Part shown: positions 1-7,480 of the stretch, piece by piece
How positions within the stretch are numbered: the stretch's first letter is position 1
Layout of the letters: each line of letters starts with the position of its first letter
Assembly (NCBI GenBank): GCA_934643145.1
Contig: CAKUBM010000033.1
Coordinates: forward strand, 1 to 19,062
DNA from: an uncultured Collinsella sp.
GTDB lineage: Bacteria > Actinomycetota > Coriobacteriia > Coriobacteriales > Coriobacteriaceae
Direction of reading: 5' to 3'
Length of the DNA: 19,062 nt
Translations under genes and position numbers: made by a program
The notes under the pieces: model-generated
What the model saw: the letters and a program-made list of their open reading frames with translations, nothing else
What the model was told of the DNA's origin: nothing
Databases searched by the model: none

Positions 1-25
1 GCTGCTCTACAGTCCTGCGCAAGAC

Positions 26-51
26 GGAAAGCACATTAAGTGCTTTCCTTT
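26..51 (+). terminator. Intrinsic terminator of a gene left of the window
   Basis: A perfect 9-bp hairpin, GGAAAGCAC (26-34) and GTGCTTTCC (40-48) with loop ATTAA, is followed by TTT. It reads as a terminator on the plus strand. It probably ends a plus-strand transcript whose gene lies outside the window, because the first 25 bases show no recognisable gene end. The U-tract is short, so efficiency is uncertain. Confidence 0.55.
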
Positions 52-121
52 GCGTGCGGAACTCGCGACAAACTTAACCCCCGCCCCCGGCCCCGGAGAC
101 CCTCCCTGCCGTCACATTGTT

Positions 122-185
122 CGAGCCGCTGTTGTTGCTCGCCGCTTCGCGGCTCGGCGGCCCCGTTCTCCGCGGCGGGGTTTGT
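122..185. other. GC-rich structured intergenic segment
   Basis: This gene-free stretch holds nested inverted repeats. CGAGCCGC (122-129) pairs with GCGGCTCG (149-156), GCCGC (141-145) pairs with GCGGC (149-153), and CCCCG (161-165) pairs with CGGGG (176-180), followed by TTTGTCT. The last pair resembles a weak plus-strand terminator. No RNA family was recognised. It could simply be termination DNA between converging transcripts. Confidence 0.3.
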
Positions 186-222
186 CTAAGGATCTTGCTG
201 AAGCTCCGCCTTTGGCTCAAAT

Positions 223-256
223 GGAAACGAGGGACGCATCTGCATCCCCCGTTTTT
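223..256. terminator. Bidirectional intrinsic terminator
   Basis: GGGACGC (231-237) and GCATCCC (242-248) form a stem with loop ATCT, extended by G-U pairs. On the plus strand it is followed by CCGTTTTT. On the minus strand it is followed by TCGTTTCC. It lies just beyond the stop codon of the phosphoesterase at 264, so it probably ends that minus-strand gene and also blocks converging plus-strand transcripts. Confidence 0.6.
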
Positions 257-263
257 GTTGCGG

Positions 264-731
264 TTAGTCCAAGTCAATAAACTTGGCGCTTAGGATCTTG
301 CCGTCTTTAACGAGCATTCTGGCCATGGTGGGGCCTCGGGTGCCTCTGGGGTAGCTGGCGCTGCCCGGGTTGAGGACTAAGCAGCGGCCCACTTGGGCTT
401 CTTTGGTTACGTGGGTGTGGCCGTTGATGGCTACGTCTACGGATCCCACCGGAAGGTCTTCGCGGTAGTGGGCTACGGCGAATTTGAGGCCTTCGTAGGT
501 AAAAAGCGCAAGACGGTCTACATCGGGGCCGTAGTCGCGGTAGTAATCGTTGTTGCCCAATACGGCCCGCACGGGGGCGATGGTGCATAGGTGCTCGTAG
601 TCCATCTCTGACGTAAGGTCGCCGGCGTGGATAATCAGGTCTGCGCCCTCAAGCTCATCCAAGAGCGCAGGCGATAAATAGCCGTGGGTGTCCGAGATGA
701 TGTCGATACGCTTGGCGCTTGCGCTGTTCAT
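264..731 (-). CDS. YfcE/MJ0936-type metallophosphoesterase
   Basis: A 155-residue protein of the small calcineurin-like phosphoesterase family (YfcE group), cytosolic, with no signal peptide or membrane segment. Metal-binding motifs are in the expected order: SDTHG (Asp14, His16), HAGD (Asp38), GNND (Asn60), His88 and GHTH (His105, His107), followed by the family NPGS turn (121-124). Length matches the family (about 155-185). Such enzymes hydrolyse phosphodiesters in vitro, but the physiological substrate is usually unknown. The ATG at 731 is preceded by GGAAGG. The gene stands alone, 40 nt downstream of the U-tract of the response-regulator terminator, which leaves little room for its own promoter. 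The family call is secure; the substrate is not. Confidence 0.9.
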   Translation of the reverse strand: MNSASAKRIDIISDTHGYLSPALLDELEGADLIIHAGDLTSEMDYEHLCTIAPVRAVLGNNDYYRDYGPDVDRLALFTYEGLKFAVAHYREDLPVGSVDVAINGHTHVTKEAQVGRCLVLNPGSASYPRGTRGPTMARMLVKDGKILSAKFIDLD

Positions 732-770
732 GGGATCCCTTCCGCAAAAAACGATTCGGCAGATACATAC

Positions 771-821
771 AAAAAAGGCCCCACGGCCCCGCAGACGATG
801 GGTCTACAGAGCTGCGGGGCC
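771..821 (-). terminator. Terminator of the 828-4144 operon
   Basis: On the minus strand, GGCCCCGCAG (821-812) and CTGCGGGGCC (794-785) form a perfect 10-bp stem, followed after eight bases by TTTTTT (776-771). It lies 7 bp beyond the stop codon of the response regulator. The core CCCCGCAG/CTGCGGGG is the same as in the carbamate kinase terminator at 13255-13289. Confidence 0.8.
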
Positions 822-827
822 AGTGTG

Positions 828-1544
828 CTAGAGACTCAGAGCCTTCTTGAGCGGCACGACGCGGCGGCGTGAAACCGGCACGCGTTCGTCGACGCCCGTA
901 ATGCCCAGCTGGATAGCGCCCGAGGGCACCGTCTCAACGTCCGTGACGCACGCCAGGTTGACGATATAGCGGCGGTGAACACGGAAGAAGCCAAAGTCGC
1001 AGAGCTTGGCCTCAAACTGCGCCAGCGAGGTCGTCGACAAAAAGCGATCATCGACGGTATAGATGCAGGAGTAATCGTCCTTGGCCATGATAAAGCGAAT
1101 GTCGTCCACGGGAATGAGCACCTTGCGGCCGCCCTTTTCCACCGGGATACGCTCGATGGTCACCTTGCTGTCCGTGACCGGCTTGGCGCGCTGCATAACC
1201 TTCTCGATCGCGCGATCCAAGCGAGCTTCCTCGACAGGCTTCATCAGATAATCGACGGCATCCACGTCGAATGCCTCGACCGCATGGTCGCTATACGCAG
1301 TCACAAACACGATCGCCGGCGGATTTTTGAGCTTATGCAGCGCCTCGGCAAGTTGCAGGCCCGAGGCACCGGGCATCGAGATATCGAGAAACACGACATC
1401 CACGCGACTTTCCATAAGCATCTCGATGGCGGAGCGGACGCTCGACGCCTCCGTGATCGTGCCGATCTTGCCCGTTTGCTCGAGCAAGAAGCGAAGCTCC
1501 GAGCGAGCCGGCGCCTCATCATCCACAATCATCGCACGCAGCAT
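828..1544 (-). CDS. LytTR-family response regulator (first system)
   Basis: A 238-residue DNA-binding response regulator. The receiver domain covers about residues 1-120, with acidic pocket Asp8/Asp9, phospho-acceptor Asp54 in FLDISMPG, Thr82 and Lys102. A LytTR DNA-binding domain covers about 133-236 and includes the family FFRVHRRYIVN stretch. The ATG at 1544 is chosen because GAAAGG lies 10 nt upstream; an in-frame TTG at 1565 would place that ribosome site inside the gene. It follows its cognate kinase (stop at 1617) and is the last gene of the glycosyltransferase-kinase-regulator operon, ended by the terminator at 771-821. Targets are unknown. It is paralogous to the regulator at 6713-7447. 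Confidence 0.93.
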   Translation of the reverse strand: MLRAMIVDDEAPARSELRFLLEQTGKIGTITEASSVRSAIEMLMESRVDVVFLDISMPGASGLQLAEALHKLKNPPAIVFVTAYSDHAVEAFDVDAVDYLMKPVEEARLDRAIEKVMQRAKPVTDSKVTIERIPVEKGGRKVLIPVDDIRFIMAKDDYSCIYTVDDRFLSTTSLAQFEAKLCDFGFFRVHRRYIVNLACVTDVETVPSGAIQLGITGVDERVPVSRRRVVPLKKALSL

Positions 1545-1569
1545 AGGGATAAAACCTTTCGTCAACTAA

Positions 1570-1607
1570 CTACGCCGGGCATCCGTCGCATGACGTTGAG
1601 CCCGTAG
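1570..1607 (-). other. Hairpin between kinase and regulator genes
   Basis: CTACGCCGGGC (1570-1580) and GCCCGTAG (1600-1607) can pair with a two-base bulge, giving a stem-loop in the mRNA between the kinase stop and the regulator ribosome site. On the minus strand it has no U-tract, so it is more likely an mRNA stability or partial-attenuation element than a terminator. On the plus strand a T-rich run follows, but no plus-strand gene is seen there. Confidence 0.35.
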
Positions 1608-1616
1608 TCTTTTATT

Positions 1617-2960
1617 TTACTCTTGAATGTCAAAGATGCTCTCTGACAAATCAAGATGAAGAAGCACTTTGGTGCCCTTGCCCGGCGCCGATTCGACGCG
1701 CGTATAGGAATGCGGCCCATAAAAGCGATGGATGCGCTCCGAAATATTGTGCATGGCCACACCGGCGCCGCCACCCTGGGGAGAGCTGGCGTCGGGACGG
1801 GCAGAGCGCTCGTCAAACAGTCTGGCGGCGGTACCCTCATCCATGCCCACGCCATTATCGGCCACGGCAATCAAGATTGCATCCTCACCGTCTTGGTGAA
1901 CGGTCACGTCGATCCTCAGGGCACCGTCATCGCCCATACCGTGACGCACGGCGTTCTCGACAATCGGCTGGATCACGAACGCCGGCACCAGCGTATCTTC
2001 CACGTCCTCGGACACATCGAATGTCGCAAGCACGCGGTCCTCGCCAAAGCGGGCCTTCTCAAAGGTAAGGTAGCGCTTGGTCTGTGCGACCTCGCGCGAG
2101 ACCGGAATAAGCGATCCCGAGTTGTCGAGCGTGGCGCGATAGAACGATGAGAACTCACGAAGCAGTTCGCGGGCCCGCAGCGGGTCGGTGCGCGTAAACG
2201 ATGCAATGGTGTTCAGCGTATTGAACAGGAAGTGCGGGTTAATCTGCGCCTGCAGCGCACGCACCTCGGCGCGCGCCGTGAGCTCCTTTTGCACCTCGAG
2301 CTCGTGGATGGCGAGCTGCGTGGACAAGATCTCGGCAAAGCCCGAGGCAAGCGCGTACTGGGTACGGTCGACGGCGCGCGGGGTCTTGTAGTAGAACTTG
2401 AGCGTGCCGACGGTGCGATCGCCCACCTTGATGGGGGCGATAATGCCGGCGGGGACTTGGTTGTGCGAGCCGTCCGAGCCCACGACATCCACCATACGGT
2501 TGAACGACTGCACGATGCCATGTTCGATAACGTAGCGTGTGGCAAGCGTATGGATGGGAGAATCTGGCAGTAGTTTTTCCTCAAACTCGCCCGCGCAGGC
2601 AAGCACGTTGTCCTCGTCGGTGATGGCCACCGTCATGGCGCGCGTCTCGGGCAAAATGCGCTGGCACACCAAACGCGCCGATTCCTGTGTCAAACCGCCC
2701 TTAATGTCCTCGAGCATGGCCGAGGCCACCGAGAGCGTCTCCTCGGTGTACTGGGAGCGCACCGAATCGGGATTGAGCGTCAAAAAGATAAAGATGCACA
2801 GAAAGATGCACAGCAGCGCGCAGGCAATCACCGTGGCGATCGGCTCGATACCGGTCACCAGGGCAAAAATAAAGTACACCAGCACGCAAATGGCGCAGGC
2901 AACGGCAATGATGCGAAAGATTGATATTGAACTATCGCGCTGGGCGCGGCGGTCGATCAT
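1617..2960 (-). CDS. LytS-like membrane sensor histidine kinase (first system)
   Basis: A 447-residue sensor kinase of the His_kinase/HATPase (LytS/YehU-like) class. There are two hydrophobic segments near residues 14-36 and 39-62, so a short N-terminal membrane anchor. A GAF-like sensing region covers about 75-215. The H-box QINPHFLFN has the phospho-accepting His243, the N-box is QPIVENAVRHG (Asn336), and the G-box is DNGVGM (368-373), with a Gly-rich lid near 396-400. Unlike classical LytS it lacks the 5-TM pyruvate/murein-type sensor module. The ATG at 2960 overlaps the TGA of the upstream glycosyltransferase (ATGA), so translation is probably coupled. It should phosphorylate the LytTR regulator just downstream. 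The ligand is unknown. Confidence 0.92.
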   Translation of the reverse strand: MIDRRAQRDSSISIFRIIAVACAICVLVYFIFALVTGIEPIATVIACALLCIFLCIFIFLTLNPDSVRSQYTEETLSVASAMLEDIKGGLTQESARLVCQRILPETRAMTVAITDEDNVLACAGEFEEKLLPDSPIHTLATRYVIEHGIVQSFNRMVDVVGSDGSHNQVPAGIIAPIKVGDRTVGTLKFYYKTPRAVDRTQYALASGFAEILSTQLAIHELEVQKELTARAEVRALQAQINPHFLFNTLNTIASFTRTDPLRARELLREFSSFYRATLDNSGSLIPVSREVAQTKRYLTFEKARFGEDRVLATFDVSEDVEDTLVPAFVIQPIVENAVRHGMGDDGALRIDVTVHQDGEDAILIAVADNGVGMDEGTAARLFDERSARPDASSPQGGGAGVAMHNISERIHRFYGPHSYTRVESAPGKGTKVLLHLDLSESIFDIQE

Positions 2961-4144
2961 TCGGCCCCCTCCAGGATACTGATCAGTTGTGTGTCACGCC
3001 AAAGCCCGTCCATGATCTTGGGCCAAAAGCTCTGGAAACGCAGGTAGCTTGCAGCGTTTTGGCGTGCATAGGCCTTTGCCTCGTCGATACCATGGCGCCA
3101 GATGCGCAGGTAGCCCTCATGCTCGCGGGTAAACATGCTGCGGACCATAGCGGTCTTGCGCACGCGGTCGTCGAGCTCGCGCGAAATCCACGGGCCCGGG
3201 TAGGGCATGAGCGATGCCGCCGTAACGGGAATGAGCTCCTTTTGATGCGCGGCGAATGTCAACTTGGCCCGTTCGTAGTACCAACGGTATACATCCTGCA
3301 TAAAGCGCGGTGAGCGCTTTTCGGACTCCGGAGGCAGATGGCGCACGGTCCACTCGTTATCGAACCACACGTCGTAGCCAAACATGCGCATGTTAAAGAG
3401 GTAATCCAAGTCCTCGCCGCGGGTGATAAACGGGTCAAAGGCCACACGCGTAAAGGCGCGGGCGTGCAGGGCCATCAGGCCGCCGCACACGTAGTTGGAG
3501 CGCGAGATGCGGGTGCCCGAGAGCGCCTTTTTCATCCAACGGTTGAACTCGATGCGCTTGGTCCACCAACGATGGCAGATGCCCGCCTTGTCCGTGGGAG
3601 CCAACGGCGAGCCGTCGCGATCGTAGAAATAGCCGCTCTTGACCAAGATCGGCAGGCCCTGACGCGTCTGCTGACCCAGCGCGTAGGTCGCGCGCTTCAT
3701 AAAATCGGCGTCGATGACAGTCTCATCGTCATCCAAAAAGATAACCGCGTCATGCCCCAGCACAGCGGCACAGGCCAGCCCCATGTTGCGGATGGCACCG
3801 TAACCTCGCAGGCTCACGCACTCGCCCGAACCCTTGGGCGCGATCTGAGCAACCCGATCTGCGATGCGCGAGGCCTGGGTGTTGGTGACAACGGTGACCT
3901 TGAGCGTGGGATGCGCGTCGACAATCTCGTGCACGCGCAGCGACACATCGGCTGTGGCAGAAACGGGACAGACCACCAAAAGGATGATGCGCGGGATGTC
4001 GCGCACCTGCTCAAGCGAGGCCAGACAGCGGTCGAGTTCGGGATTGTCGGCGTTGAGTCGTGTCGAATGGTCATAGGTGCCAGGGGCGTTTGCGCGAGCG
4101 TCATCGCCCGCCCAATACGTTGGAATCACGACCGTGGCGTTCAT
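2957..4144 (-). CDS. GT-A fold (family 2-like) glycosyltransferase
   Basis: A 395-residue cytosolic glycosyltransferase. The N-terminus VVIPTY (5-10) is the usual first strand of a GT-A nucleotide-sugar domain. LDDDE (137-141) is the metal/nucleotide-binding DxD region. GGLMALH (221-227) and RGEDLD (242-247) match the acceptor site and catalytic-base ED motif of GT2 enzymes. The C-terminal 120 residues are basic and aromatic but show no clear membrane segment. The ATG at 4144 follows a strong GGGAGGG site. It is the first gene of an operon with a two-component system, overlapping the kinase by 4 bp, which is an unusual partner for a glycosyltransferase. Likely role: adding sugar to a cell-envelope polymer or lipid. 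Donor and acceptor cannot be read from the sequence. Confidence 0.82.
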   Translation of the reverse strand: MNATVVIPTYWAGDDARANAPGTYDHSTRLNADNPELDRCLASLEQVRDIPRIILLVVCPVSATADVSLRVHEIVDAHPTLKVTVVTNTQASRIADRVAQIAPKGSGECVSLRGYGAIRNMGLACAAVLGHDAVIFLDDDETVIDADFMKRATYALGQQTRQGLPILVKSGYFYDRDGSPLAPTDKAGICHRWWTKRIEFNRWMKKALSGTRISRSNYVCGGLMALHARAFTRVAFDPFITRGEDLDYLFNMRMFGYDVWFDNEWTVRHLPPESEKRSPRFMQDVYRWYYERAKLTFAAHQKELIPVTAASLMPYPGPWISRELDDRVRKTAMVRSMFTREHEGYLRIWRHGIDEAKAYARQNAASYLRFQSFWPKIMDGLWRDTQLISILEGAE

Positions 4145-4162
4145 GCCTTACCCTCCCTGCAA

Positions 4163-4200
4163 CACAAAAACGGGACGCCGCCAAACACAGGCGACGCCCC
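4163..4200 (-). terminator. Terminator after MFS gene, in leader of glycosyltransferase operon
   Basis: On the minus strand, GGGGCGTCGCC (4200-4190) pairs with GGCGGCGTCCC (4182-4172) through 11 positions including two G-U pairs, with loop TGTGTTT, followed by GTTTTTGTGTT. It is a strong intrinsic terminator. Its U-tract ends only about 20 nt before the start codon of the glycosyltransferase, so it is either the terminator of the MFS gene with read-through, or a leader attenuator. Confidence 0.85.
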
Positions 4201-4217
4201 GCGACCTAGCTGACTCC

Positions 4218-4223
4218 ATCATA
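4218..4223 (-). promoter_or_regulatory. Possible -10 box for the glycosyltransferase operon
   Basis: TATGAT on the minus strand lies 18 bases upstream of the terminator hairpin. No good -35 box is visible at 16-18 bp. If it is real, the transcript would begin near 4211 and run straight into the hairpin at 4200-4172. This is a weak call based on one hexamer. Confidence 0.25.
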
Positions 4224-4315
4224 CCCACTTGGGCTAATCATTGTTCGACAGTCAGAATGTTTATTGCGGATAACCCCAAAAGAGTATCGCGGCGGACGCA
4301 ATTACCGGCAAGTTC

Positions 4316-5575
4316 CTATGCGGCCTGCTCTGCCGTCTGAGACATGCGGGACAGACGGACCAGCAGCACAAAGCCCACCACCAGCAGCACGCCGATAGAC
4401 AGGACGCCCAGCGAGGGGTTGCCGGTCAGCGAGGTGACGACCGACACCAAGAAGGTGCCCATAACACTTGCATAGCGGCCAAAGATATCAAAGAAACCGT
4501 AGTACTCGTTGGACTTTTCCTTGGGAATAATGCGGCCGAAGTAGCTGCGGCTCAGCGCCTGCACGCCGCCTTGGAACAGGCCGACCAAAATGGCAAGCAC
4601 CCAAAACTCAAAGGCGGTCTTGAGGAAGAACGCGGCAAAGAGCACGATGCCCATATAGGCGGCGACGGCCACCAGGATCATATTGAGCGTGCCCACGCGA
4701 CCGGCAAGCTTGCCGTAGATAATGGCGGACGGGAAGGCCACGAACTGCGTGACGAGCAGCGCCAGCACCAGCTGCGTCGAATCGATGCCCAAGGCCGATC
4801 CGTAACTGGTGGCCATGGAAATGACCGTGTGCACACCGTCGATATAGAAGAAGAACGCGATCATGTAGACCAGCACGGTCTTGTTGTGGGCGATCTCGCG
4901 CATGGTGTGTCCGACCTCGGAGAACACACCGCCCACGATGTGGCCGATAGTGTCCTCGGGACCGCGCTCGCGACCGTACTTCTGCTTATAGGTGCGAATG
5001 AGCGGCAGGGTAAAGATGAGCCACCAGGCACCAGTGATGACAAACGACAGACGCGTTGCCAGCATGGTGGGGACACCAAGAGCGGGACCACCCATGATAA
5101 GCGCCAGGCAGATGATGAACGGCACAGTGGAACCGATGTAGCCCCAGGCATAGCCCGAGCTGGACACGACGTCCATGCGCTCGTCGGTGGTAATGTCGGG
5201 CAGCATGGCGTCGTAGAACGTCATAGAAGAGTTGAGGCCGATGGTGCACAGCACGTACACAGTCAAAAATGCCATGGCGGACATTGGGATAGCCTGCGCC
5301 AGGCAAAGAACCAGGCCCGTGAGGAAGAAGCCCAAGAAGAACTTGATCTTGTTGCCGGCGTAATCGGCAAGTGCGCCCAGAATGGGCATGAGCATGGCGA
5401 TGACCAGCGAGGCAATCGTCTGCGCGTTGCCCCAAGCGACCACCAGGTCTGCCGAGGAAGCACCGGTATTGATGGCGTTAAAGTAGATGGGCACCACCGA
5501 GGTATTGAGCAGCACGAGGGCCGAGTTTCCCACATCGTACATGACCCAGTTACGCTCGAGCTTGGTGTATTTCAT
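4316..5575 (-). CDS. UMF1/Atg22-like MFS transporter
   Basis: A 419-residue integral membrane protein with about 12 hydrophobic segments. The N-terminal MYDVGNSALVLL resembles the D-x-x-NSA signature of the UMF1 family (bacterial relatives of the vacuolar effluxer Atg22). PILGALADYAG (about 64-74) is the MFS loop 2-3 motif, and YDAMLPDI (about 120-127) is also family-like. A central charged loop (about residues 195-215) separates the two six-helix halves. Bacterial UMF1 proteins are mostly uncharacterised; amino acid efflux is the usual suggestion by analogy. The ATG at 5575 has a modest GAAGGGG site. The gene stands alone, 101 bp after the phospholipase-like gene and followed by the terminator at 4163-4200. 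Substrate unknown. Confidence 0.88.
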   Translation of the reverse strand: MKYTKLERNWVMYDVGNSALVLLNTSVVPIYFNAINTGASSADLVVAWGNAQTIASLVIAMLMPILGALADYAGNKIKFFLGFFLTGLVLCLAQAIPMSAMAFLTVYVLCTIGLNSSMTFYDAMLPDITTDERMDVVSSSGYAWGYIGSTVPFIICLALIMGGPALGVPTMLATRLSFVITGAWWLIFTLPLIRTYKQKYGRERGPEDTIGHIVGGVFSEVGHTMREIAHNKTVLVYMIAFFFYIDGVHTVISMATSYGSALGIDSTQLVLALLVTQFVAFPSAIIYGKLAGRVGTLNMILVAVAAYMGIVLFAAFFLKTAFEFWVLAILVGLFQGGVQALSRSYFGRIIPKEKSNEYYGFFDIFGRYASVMGTFLVSVVTSLTGNPSLGVLSIGVLLVVGFVLLVRLSRMSQTAEQAA

Positions 5576-5676
5576 GAACAGGGCCCCTTCGTATTCGCCC
5601 GATATGCAGTTAGTTCATCGTACCCCAATTGTCCAGAACCGCTGGTAAGGATTCGGCAAAGGGGAACGCACGGGCC

Positions 5677-6621
5677 CTATTCCTCGCGGTCGAACTCCTC
5701 GTCGGCATCGAGCACGCGGCCGCTGTAGTTAACATGGCCGGTCACGGCCTCCATGTCACCGGTCTCGATAAAGCGGGCAACCGTGCACTCGTAATCGACC
5801 AGCGCGCGATCGAAGACCTCGGGGAAGCTCTCGTTCGAGACCTCGTCGGTAAAGGGATTCTTCCAGGTCAGATGACCCAAGTTGCCAGTACGCTCGGGCA
5901 GCTCGGTCGTCACACGATGGGCAAGGCCATCGAGCAGCGAGTAGTCGTGCACTATGCCTTCGACCAGGGCAATTGCACGCGTCTTGGCCGAGCCCGCCGG
6001 CTCAATCGTGCGGTAGAGCAGCTGCATGTCCGAGACGGCGGCACCGTACTCCCCCGCCGGGATATCGATGCCGTACACGCGGCCGGCAACATAGCTCATC
6101 AGTACGCCGGCAACGCGATTGATGCGGTCGGTGGTGACGATCTCGCCCGCCGGCGGATAGTCCTCGACCGTGGCACCATCGCGTTTGAGCTGCAGCATCA
6201 GCACATCCAGGTCGCTTTCGAGTACGGCATGGACCTGGCTGCCCGAATCCTCCAGATCGAGATCGGACTCCACGATGCCAAACTGCTGCTCGTAGACAAA
6301 GGGGTGCGCATTGCGGTCGAGCACGTAGTGCGACAGCAGACCCAGCGCGAAGGCGCGACCCAGGTTGGCATCGCGCGGAAGCAGATGAGACACGCCGTCG
6401 CGCAGGCACGAGAACTGGCGCGACATACGCGAGCGGTGCATAACCTGCGCCAGCAGCGTGCAGTCGGAAACGCGGGGCGTCAGGATGTGGAAGAAAAACG
6501 GGTCGGGACCCTGGTTGCCAAGGATAAAGGCGATGCGCTCCTCGTCGGACGTGATGACGCCCTGCGGAAGACGGTCAATGCTTTCCTCGCCAAACAAATG
6601 ATGGGTGATAAGCGCAGGCAT
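5677..6621 (-). CDS. Zinc-dependent phospholipase C-like protein
   Basis: A 314-residue protein of the zinc-dependent phospholipase C superfamily (PF00882-like). Features seen are an N-terminal TxHH (His7, His8), GNQGPDPFFF (35-44) and HYVLDRNAHPFVY (98-110). These are His/Asp-rich metal-ligand segments typical of the Gram-positive 'hypothetical PLC-like' members. No signal peptide or membrane segment is seen, so unlike secreted clostridial alpha-toxin or PC-PLC it is probably cytoplasmic. The acidic C-terminus ends in several Glu/Asp residues. The ATG at 6621 follows AAAGGA at a suitable distance. A direct-repeat promoter region precedes it. It may act on an internal phospholipid or another phosphoester; activity is not proven by sequence. 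Confidence 0.82.
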   Translation of the reverse strand: MPALITHHLFGEESIDRLPQGVITSDEERIAFILGNQGPDPFFFHILTPRVSDCTLLAQVMHRSRMSRQFSCLRDGVSHLLPRDANLGRAFALGLLSHYVLDRNAHPFVYEQQFGIVESDLDLEDSGSQVHAVLESDLDVLMLQLKRDGATVEDYPPAGEIVTTDRINRVAGVLMSYVAGRVYGIDIPAGEYGAAVSDMQLLYRTIEPAGSAKTRAIALVEGIVHDYSLLDGLAHRVTTELPERTGNLGHLTWKNPFTDEVSNESFPEVFDRALVDYECTVARFIETGDMEAVTGHVNYSGRVLDADEEFDREE

Positions 6622-6653
6622 AATAATCCTTTCGATTTCATTCGATGCAATCC

Positions 6654-6696
6654 ATTATGCCCACCCCACAGCCATGCCAAACCTACGGTGCCAAAC
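6654..6696 (-). promoter_or_regulatory. Candidate promoter with GTTTGGCA direct repeat
   Basis: On the minus strand two copies of GTTTGGCA (6696-6689 and 6682-6675) lie 14 bp apart. The second contains TTGGCA, a possible -35 box, followed 15 bp later by CATAAT (6659-6654), a possible -10. The spacing is shorter than ideal. The repeat overlapping the -35 could bind a regulator of the phospholipase-like gene. Confidence 0.35.
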
Positions 6697-6712
6697 GATG
6701 ACACGCGGGCTC

Positions 6713-7447
6713 TTATGCAAGCCCCAAGTGCGACTTGACCTCGGCGGCGCGACGACGGGACACCGGCACCGTCGAGTCCACGCGATCGAGCCTCAACTCC
6801 ATCAGGCCCGTGGAGCCGACTTCAACGTTATGCACGTCCTCCAAATTGACCAGATAGCTGCGATGGACGCGGATGAAGCCCTCGAGCGCCAAGCGCCGCT
6901 CAAGCGAGGAGATCGATTCGTTGATGAGGTACGCCCCCTCGGGACAGACGGCGTTGCAAAAATCGGCGCGCGCCTCAAAGTAACAGACATCCGCAACGGG
7001 AATGAACACCTTCTTGCCCCCGCGATCTGCCGTCAAGCGCAGCGGCTGGCGCGGAGCCTGGACGACGCGGCGGACGCCCAAGGCAGCCTCAATCTTGTCG
7101 AGCGCCTTCGTCAGGCGCGCGTCCTCAACGGGCTTGACCACGTAGTCGACGGCATCGAGGTTATAAGCATCGGCAGCGTACTCGGCAAACGCCGTCACAA
7201 AGACCACCAGCGGCGGTCTTTTTAGGTTCTGCAACGTCTCGGCAAGCTCAATCCCCGAGCGGCCCGGCATGGTAATATCCAAGAACAGCACGTCGGGCTT
7301 GTTCGACAGAATCGATTCCACCGCCTCGGTAACATTGCCCGCCTCGGCAATCTGTCCCACGCGCGCATCCCTCTCTAACAGATAGCGTAGTTCAGCCCTA
7401 ATGGGAGGCTCGTCATCAACCACTAGGATGTTCCAGCCCTCGGACAT
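6713..7447 (-). CDS. LytTR-family response regulator (second system)
   Basis: A 244-residue regulator. The receiver domain covers about residues 5-122, with Asp11/Asp12, phospho-acceptor Asp57 in FLDITMPG, Thr85 and Lys105. The LytTR DNA-binding domain covers about 140-242 and has FIRVHRSYLVN. It closely matches the domain layout and motifs of the regulator at 828-1544 (FLDI-MPG, AVDY--KPV-, VPVSRRR), so the two are paralogues. The ATG at 7447 is preceded by GAGAGGA; an in-frame TTG at 7468 has no better site. The kinase stop lies 33 bp upstream, indicating one operon. No clear terminator follows it before the phospholipase-like gene. Confidence 0.93.
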   Translation of the reverse strand: MSEGWNILVVDDEPPIRAELRYLLERDARVGQIAEAGNVTEAVESILSNKPDVLFLDITMPGRSGIELAETLQNLKRPPLVVFVTAFAEYAADAYNLDAVDYVVKPVEDARLTKALDKIEAALGVRRVVQAPRQPLRLTADRGGKKVFIPVADVCYFEARADFCNAVCPEGAYLINESISSLERRLALEGFIRVHRSYLVNLEDVHNVEVGSTGLMELRLDRVDSTVPVSRRRAAEVKSHLGLA

Positions 7448-7480
7448 GTCCGCTTCCTCTCTTCTCAATACACTCGCATG

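Noticed and set aside
1..25. tRNA or structured RNA 3' end at the left edge
   Set aside because: A few bases resemble a T-arm, but no acceptor stem or CCA can be matched; too little sequence to support it.
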